From Pseudonocardia sp. (GTDB taxonomy: Bacteria; Actinomycetota; Actinomycetes; Mycobacteriales; Pseudonocardiaceae), in contig JASLAP010000109.1 in the NCBI GenBank assembly GCA_030147065.1, positions 1 through 11,105 of the forward strand: DNA of 11,105 bases, given 5' to 3'. Below, in pieces: positions 7,349-11,105 of the stretch. The first letter of the stretch is position 1. Every line of letters starts with the position of its first letter. Both the position numbers and the translations under genes were made by a program. Under the pieces are notes generated by a model. The model saw only the letters and a program-made list of their open reading frames with translations. It was not told where the DNA came from and made no database searches.

Positions 7349-7374
7349 GATCATATATTTTCTGATATACGATC
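7349..7374 (+). promoter_or_regulatory. 26-bp AT-rich palindrome, probable GntR/FCD operator
   Basis: An inverted repeat with arms GATCaTATAT (7349-7358) and ATATAcGATC (7365-7374) around six bases. Nine of the ten arm pairs are complementary; only 7353/7370 mismatch. It is the most AT-rich spot of the right half, lies between the transporter and the fusion gene, and its centre is about 40 bases before the ATG at 7402, where a repressor would block transcription. A GntR/FCD regulator is encoded two genes along. The TATATT (7354-7359) or TATACG (7366-7371) inside it could serve as a -10, but no good -35 is seen. The link to this GntR protein is inferred. Confidence 0.65.
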
Positions 7375-7401
7375 TGGCCCGGCAACGAGGTGGAGGTCGG
7401 C

Positions 7402-8889
7402 ATGCAGCACTCCCCGAGCAGCGGCACCGCCGCGGACGCGGTGACCGAGGCGCTGGGCGCCCGTCCCGGCAAGGTGATCGCGGTGCACCTGAACTACCCC
7501 TCGCGGGCGGCCCAGCGCGGGCGCACGCCGGCGGCGGCGTCGTACTTCCTCAAGCCGCCGAGCTCGCTGGCCGGCAGCGGTGCGGTGGAGCGACCCGGGG
7601 GTACCGAGCTGCTCGCCTTCGAGGGCGAGGTCGCCCTGGTGATCGGTCGCCCGGCCCGCCACGTGCGCCCGGAGCAGGGCTGGGAGCACGTCGGCTGGGT
7701 GACTGCCGCCAACGACCTGGGCCTGCACGACCTGCGCACCGCCGACCGCGGTTCCAACGTGCGGTCGAAGGGGGGCGACGGCTTCACCCCGGTGGGCCCG
7801 ACGCTCCTGGCGGCCGCCGGGCTCGACCCGGCCGGCCTGCGGGTGCGCACCTGGCTCGACGGCCGGCTCGTGCAGGACGACACCACCGACACCCTGCTGT
7901 TCGACTTCGGGTACCTGATCGCGGACCTGTCCCGGATGCTCACCCTCGAGAAGGGCGATGTCGTGCTCACCGGGACCCCGGCCGGTGCCTCCGTCGCCCG
8001 GCCCGGTCAGGTGGTCGAGGTCGAGGTCGGCACCCTCGACGGCAGCCGCAGCACGGGACGGCTGCGCACCGAGGTCGTCGCGGGTCCGCCGCTGGCCCCG
8101 TGGGGCTCCCCCGCGCACGTCGACGACGCGGTCCGGGCCGATGCCTGGGGCACCGCCACCGCGGCCGCGCGCGAGCCCGGGTTGGCGGCGGGGCTGCGCG
8201 AGCGGCTGGAGCGGGTCGCCGTGGCCACGCTGTCGGTCCAGTTGCGCAAGCGGGGCTTCGACGGCACGAGCATCGACGGTGTCCGCCCGCTGGTGCCGGG
8301 GCGGCGCCTGGTCGGGACGGCCCGCACCCTGCGCTACGTCCCGTTCCGCCCCGATCTGTTCACCGAGCGCGGCGCCGGCTACAACGCCCAGAAGCGCGCG
8401 GTGGACAGCCTGGGTCCGGGCGAGGTCCTCGTGATGGAGGCCCGCCGGGACGCCTCCGCGGGCACGCTCGGCGACATCCTCGCCCTTCGCGCGCAGGTGC
8501 GCGGCGCCGCCGGCATCATCACCGACGGGGCCGTGCGGGACGCGGCCGCCGTGGCCGCGCTCGGGTTGCCCGTGTACTCGTCCGGCGCGCACCCCGCGGT
8601 GCTCGGTCGCCGGCACGTGCCCTGGGAGACCGACGCGACGATCGCCTGCGGCGGGGCCACCGTGCAGGTCGGGGACGTGGTCGTCGCCGACGACGACGGC
8701 GCGCTCGTCATCCCGCCCGCGCTCGTCGAGGAGGTCCTCGCCGACGCCGAGCAGCAGGAGCGCGAGGAGTCCTGGATCGCGCAGCGGGTCGGCGAGGGCG
8801 CCGGCCTCGACGGGCTGTACCCCCTGTCCGGGACGTGGCGCGAGCGCTTCGACGAGGAGCACGGCCCGACGGCGGAGGTCTCCCCGTGA
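7402..8889 (+). CDS. Fusion: fumarylacetoacetate-hydrolase (HpaG-like) domain + RraA/HMG-CHA aldolase-like domain
   Basis: A 495-residue two-domain protein. Residues about 24-225 are an FAH-family domain like HpaG: metal ligands E74-G-E76 and D105, the Lys123 segment SKGGDGFTPVGP, and LTGTPAG at 189-195. The family covers isomerases, decarboxylases and hydratases of ring-cleavage products. Residues about 255-440 are an RraA-like domain with the complete HMG/CHA aldolase motif D358-x20-R379-D380 (GDILALRAQ to TDGAVRD); such enzymes split 4-hydroxy-2-oxo acids to pyruvate with a divalent metal. Both sites look intact, so two consecutive lower-pathway steps may be joined in one chain. ATG 7402 is chosen over GTG 7390 because GGAGG (7392-7396) lies five bases before it. 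The gene overlaps the GntR gene by 4 bases. The exact reactions are inferred. Confidence 0.92.
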   Translation: MQHSPSSGTAADAVTEALGARPGKVIAVHLNYPSRAAQRGRTPAAASYFLKPPSSLAGSGAVERPGGTELLAFEGEVALVIGRPARHVRPEQGWEHVGWVTAANDLGLHDLRTADRGSNVRSKGGDGFTPVGPTLLAAAGLDPAGLRVRTWLDGRLVQDDTTDTLLFDFGYLIADLSRMLTLEKGDVVLTGTPAGASVARPGQVVEVEVGTLDGSRSTGRLRTEVVAGPPLAPWGSPAHVDDAVRADAWGTATAAAREPGLAAGLRERLERVAVATLSVQLRKRGFDGTSIDGVRPLVPGRRLVGTARTLRYVPFRPDLFTERGAGYNAQKRAVDSLGPGEVLVMEARRDASAGTLGDILALRAQVRGAAGIITDGAVRDAAAVAALGLPVYSSGAHPAVLGRRHVPWETDATIACGGATVQVGDVVVADDDGALVIPPALVEEVLADAEQQEREESWIAQRVGEGAGLDGLYPLSGTWRERFDEEHGPTAEVSP

Positions 8890-9578
8890 GCACGACGTCG
8901 CACGACGACCGGGTCTGGCCGGGGTCCAAGGTCGACCTCGCCCACGAGCTGATCCGCCGGCGGATCGTCGAGGGCGCCTACACCCCCGGCTACCGCCTGG
9001 TGCTCGGCACGCTGGCCAAGGAGCTCGGGATCTCCACGGTCCCGGTGCGCGAGGCCGTCCGGCGCCTGGAGGCCGAGGGCCACGTCGAGGTGGTGCGCAA
9101 CGTCGGCGCCACGGTGCGCGGGCTCGACCCCGTCGAGTACCGCTGGACGGTCGAGACGCTGGCGGTCGTCGAGGGCGCCGCGACCGGCATGGCCGCCGCG
9201 CACCTGCCGCCGGCCGCGCTCACCGAGGCCCGCCGCCTCAACGACGCCATGCGGTCCGGGCTCGACGACCTCGACCCGCTCCGGCACACCCGGCTCAACC
9301 AGCAGTTCCACCGGGTCCTCGCCGATCCGTGCCCGAACCCGCACTTGCGCGAGCTGGTTCAACGGGGCTGGTCCCGGGTGTCCGCCCTGCGGTCCTCGGT
9401 GTTCTCGTTCGTCCCCGAGCGGGCGCGGCAGTCGGTGGGCGAGCACGACGCCCTGCTCGACCTGATCACCCGGGGCGCCCCGGAAGCGGAGATCGACGCC
9501 GCCGCCCGCGCCCATCGCCGAGCCACCCTCGACGCGGTGCTGCAGAGCCAGGCCGCCTCCCCGGAAGGACGCGCATGA
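8886..9578 (+). CDS. GntR-family transcriptional regulator, FCD (FadR) subfamily
   Basis: A 230-residue GntR regulator of ordinary length. Residues 15-75 form the winged helix-turn-helix: KVDLAHELIRRRIVEGAYTP, then GTLAKELGISTVPVREAVRR with LEAEGHV. Residues 85-220 are the all-helical FCD effector domain, with candidate metal/ligand residues in LNQQFHR, GEHDALLD and AHRRA; the first position is Asn where many relatives have Asp. The start is GTG 8886, in GTGA overlap with the stop of the fusion gene, with GGAGG (8874-8878) seven bases upstream. Its end overlaps the next gene by 4 bases (ATGA). It sits within the operon it probably controls, acting as a repressor released by a pathway acid; the palindrome at 7349-7374 is its likely operator. 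The target and inducer are inferred. Confidence 0.94.
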   Translation: MSTTSHDDRVWPGSKVDLAHELIRRRIVEGAYTPGYRLVLGTLAKELGISTVPVREAVRRLEAEGHVEVVRNVGATVRGLDPVEYRWTVETLAVVEGAATGMAAAHLPPAALTEARRLNDAMRSGLDDLDPLRHTRLNQQFHRVLADPCPNPHLRELVQRGWSRVSALRSSVFSFVPERARQSVGEHDALLDLITRGAPEAEIDAAARAHRRATLDAVLQSQAASPEGRA

Positions 9579-10519
9579 GATTCCGCTCCGAACCCGCCCG
9601 GCTCAAGGGCTCGATCGCCCCGCTGGTCACGCCGTTCACGGAGGCGGGCGACGTCGACCACGACAGCCTCCGCCGCCTCGTCCGGTGGCAGCTCGCCGCG
9701 GGCACCCACGGCATCTCGCTCGGCGGCTCCACCGGCGAGCCGTCCGCCCAGTCCATCGGGGAGCGCGCCGAGGCGATCCGCACCGTGGCCGCCGAGATCG
9801 ACGACCGCGTCCCGTTCCTGCCCGGCACCGGATCGGCCAAGCTCGACGAGACGCTCGAGTTGACCGCGGCCGCCCGGGACGCCGGCGCGGACGCCGCGCT
9901 GGTCATCACCCCGTACTACGCCCGCCCCACCCAGGAGGCGCTCCACGTCTGGTACTCCACGGTGGCCCGGGAGTTCCCCGACCTGCCGATCGTGGCCTAC
10001 AACGTGCCCTCGCGCACGGCCGTCGAGATCGCCCCGGACACCGTGGGCCGGCTCTTCCGCGACCACGACAACTTCGTCGGGGTCAAGGAGACGACCAAGG
10101 ACTTCGAGCACTTCTCCCGGGTGCTGCACGCCGCCGGACCCGACCTCCTGGTGTGGTCGGGCATCGAGCTGCTGTGCCTGCCGGTCCTGTCCCTCGGCGG
10201 CGTCGGGTTCGTCTCGGCGCTGGCCAACATCGCCCCCGCCGCGGTCGCCGGGATGTACGAGGCCGCCGTCGCCGGCGACCTCGACCGCGCCCGGCGGATC
10301 CACTACGGCGTGCACCCGCTGGTGGACCTGCTGTTCGTCGAGACCAACCCGGCCCCGGCGAAGTGGCTGATGAAGCAGCGCGGACTGATCACCAGCGACC
10401 ACGTCCGCCCACCGCTGATCCCGCTGAGCGAGGCCGGCCGGCAGCAGGTCGACGCGCTCGCCGCGTCGGCCCAGCAGTTCCTGACCCCCGTCGAGCAGCC
10501 CGTCGAGGTGACCGCATGA
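9575..10519 (+). CDS. DapA/NAL-family class I aldolase or lyase
   Basis: A 314-residue (beta/alpha)8-barrel of the dihydrodipicolinate synthase/N-acetylneuraminate lyase family. The Schiff-base lysine is K171 in GVKETT. The pyruvate-carboxylate loop is GGSTGEP (50-56), the tyrosine corresponding to Tyr133 of E. coli DapA is Y142 in YNVPSRT with R147 after it, and TPYYARP (112-118) is also conserved. The family condenses or cleaves 2-oxo acids through a pyruvyl-lysine intermediate. The position among aromatic-degradation genes argues against lysine synthesis; cleavage of 4-hydroxy-2-oxoheptane-1,7-dioate or a similar ring-cleavage product to pyruvate and an aldehyde fits better. Start ATG 9575 overlaps the GntR stop by 4 bases and has GGAAGGA just upstream. 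Genes of this kind are often annotated simply as dapA; I do not use that symbol. Confidence 0.9.
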   Translation: MRFRSEPARLKGSIAPLVTPFTEAGDVDHDSLRRLVRWQLAAGTHGISLGGSTGEPSAQSIGERAEAIRTVAAEIDDRVPFLPGTGSAKLDETLELTAAARDAGADAALVITPYYARPTQEALHVWYSTVAREFPDLPIVAYNVPSRTAVEIAPDTVGRLFRDHDNFVGVKETTKDFEHFSRVLHAAGPDLLVWSGIELLCLPVLSLGGVGFVSALANIAPAAVAGMYEAAVAGDLDRARRIHYGVHPLVDLLFVETNPAPAKWLMKQRGLITSDHVRPPLIPLSEAGRQQVDALAASAQQFLTPVEQPVEVTA

Positions 10520-11105
10520 CCGGCACCCACGCCCGGCCCACCGGCACGCGGGTCCCCGAGGGCGTGCCGCGGCACCTGCAGCACTTCATCGACGGCGAGC
10601 TGCGCGACTCGGTCTCCGGGGCCACCTTCGAGGTCCTCGACCCGGTGTCCAACCGTAGCTACGCCACGGCCGCCGCGGGCCGGGCCGAGGACGTCGACGC
10701 CGCCGTCGCCGCCGCGCAGCGCGCCTTCGTCGACGGCCCGTGGCCGACCATGCCGCCCCGGGCGCGGGCCCGCGTGCTCAACCGGATCGCGGACCTCGTC
10801 GAGTCCCGGGACTCCCGGCTCGCCGAGATCGAGACCTTCGACACCGGCCTGCCGATCACCCAGGCGCTCGGGCAGGCCCAGCGCGCCGCCGAGAACTTCC
10901 GGTTCTTCGCCGACCTGGTCGTCGCCCAGGCCGACCACGCCTACAAGGTCCCCGGTCGCCAGATCAACTACGTCAACCGCAAGCCGGTGGGGGTGGCCGG
11001 GCTGATCACGCCCTGGAACACCCCGTTCATGCTCGAGTCCTGGAAGCTCGCCCCGGCGATCGCCGCCGGCTGCACCGTCGTGCTCAAGCCCGCCGAGTTC
11101 ACCCC
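10516..11105 (+). CDS. hpaE: Aldehyde dehydrogenase, HpaE-like (5-carboxymethyl-2-hydroxymuconate semialdehyde dehydrogenase), 5' part
   Basis: The first 196 residues of an NAD(P)-dependent aldehyde dehydrogenase; the window ends inside it, about 40% of the way through a normal protein of about 500 residues. The visible part matches HpaE closely: FIDGEL near 29-34, ETFDTGLPITQA, NFRFFADL, INYVNRKPVGV, then TPWNTPFM with the oxyanion-hole Asn168 and VLKPAEFTP with the cofactor-binding Lys191. The catalytic Cys and Glu lie beyond the edge. HpaE oxidises the semialdehyde made by homoprotocatechuate ring cleavage. The start ATG 10516 overlaps the preceding stop by 4 bases. The general ALDH call is certain; HpaE over related 2-hydroxymuconate semialdehyde or betaine-type dehydrogenases rests on the GLPI/NFRFFAD segments and on the FAH and aldolase neighbours. 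Confidence 0.88.
   Translation, partial: MTGTHARPTGTRVPEGVPRHLQHFIDGELRDSVSGATFEVLDPVSNRSYATAAAGRAEDVDAAVAAAQRAFVDGPWPTMPPRARARVLNRIADLVESRDSRLAEIETFDTGLPITQALGQAQRAAENFRFFADLVVAQADHAYKVPGRQINYVNRKPVGVAGLITPWNTPFMLESWKLAPAIAAGCTVVLKPAEFT

Noticed and set aside
7390..7401. GTG start four codons upstream for the fusion protein
   Set aside because: It lacks a good ribosome binding site, whereas ATG 7402 has GGAGG at five bases; the GTG overlaps that binding site.
5121..8885. Very long plus-strand open frame leading into the GntR gene
   Set aside because: High-GC shadow: low-complexity Arg/Ala/Gly/Pro text overlapping the second P450, the transporter and the fusion gene, each of which has clear motifs in its own frame. 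Only the part from 8886 is real.
9575..10519. Lysine-biosynthesis dapA
   Set aside because: Catalytic residues are shared by the whole family, and the 4-base overlaps with GntR and HpaE-like genes tie it to aromatic breakdown instead.
1..11105. CRISPR array, rRNA, riboswitch or phage defence system
   Set aside because: No regularly spaced repeats, rRNA segments, known riboswitch cores or defence-type domains were seen on either strand.

Overview
This window comes from a high-GC actinomycete. Codons end almost always in G or C, ribosome binding sites are GGAGG-like, and several genes overlap by 4 bases (GTGA or ATGA). The gene content suits Pseudonocardia or Amycolatopsis-type soil actinobacteria, but the genus is an inference. 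Apart from the left edge, all genes run left to right.

Left edge (1-704): a junction zone. On the minus strand lies the C-terminal remnant of an IS256-family transposase. Next is the 3' half of a tRNA-Pro(GGG) gene, cut exactly after the anticodon loop, with its terminator hairpin still in place. A tRNA 3' half without its 5' half is the usual scar of integration by a tyrosine-recombinase element. The intact terminator places the old chromosome to the left, so the catabolic genes to the right may sit on a genomic island. The rest of this stretch holds no convincing gene.

Middle (705-5826): a LysR-type regulator, an AT-richer leader, then a compact oxygenase operon: cytochrome P450, [2Fe-2S] ferredoxin, FAD ferredoxin reductase, second cytochrome P450. 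The two P450s are clearly related. Both carry Asn-Glu-Pro where most P450s have the acid-threonine pair of the I helix. That trait and their C-terminal ends recall GcoA (CYP255A), the aryl-O-demethylase of Amycolatopsis. Here a separate ferredoxin/reductase pair replaces the fused GcoB reductase.

Right (5959-11105): an MHS-type major facilitator (organic acid/proton symporter), then a tightly overlapping operon: a fusion of a fumarylacetoacetate-hydrolase domain with an RraA/HMG-CHA-aldolase domain, a GntR/FCD repressor, a DapA-family class I aldolase/lyase, and an aldehyde dehydrogenase that runs off the window and closely resembles HpaE. A 26-bp AT-rich palindrome in front of the fusion gene is the probable GntR operator. 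The set fits the lower homoprotocatechuate (3,4-dihydroxyphenylacetate) meta-cleavage pathway; the ring-cleavage dioxygenase would be expected just past the right edge.

Working model (inference): the symporter imports an aromatic acid, the P450 pair with its shared redox partners demethylates or hydroxylates it to a catechol such as homoprotocatechuate, and after ring cleavage HpaE, the FAH domain and one or both aldolases take the product to pyruvate and succinate-level intermediates.
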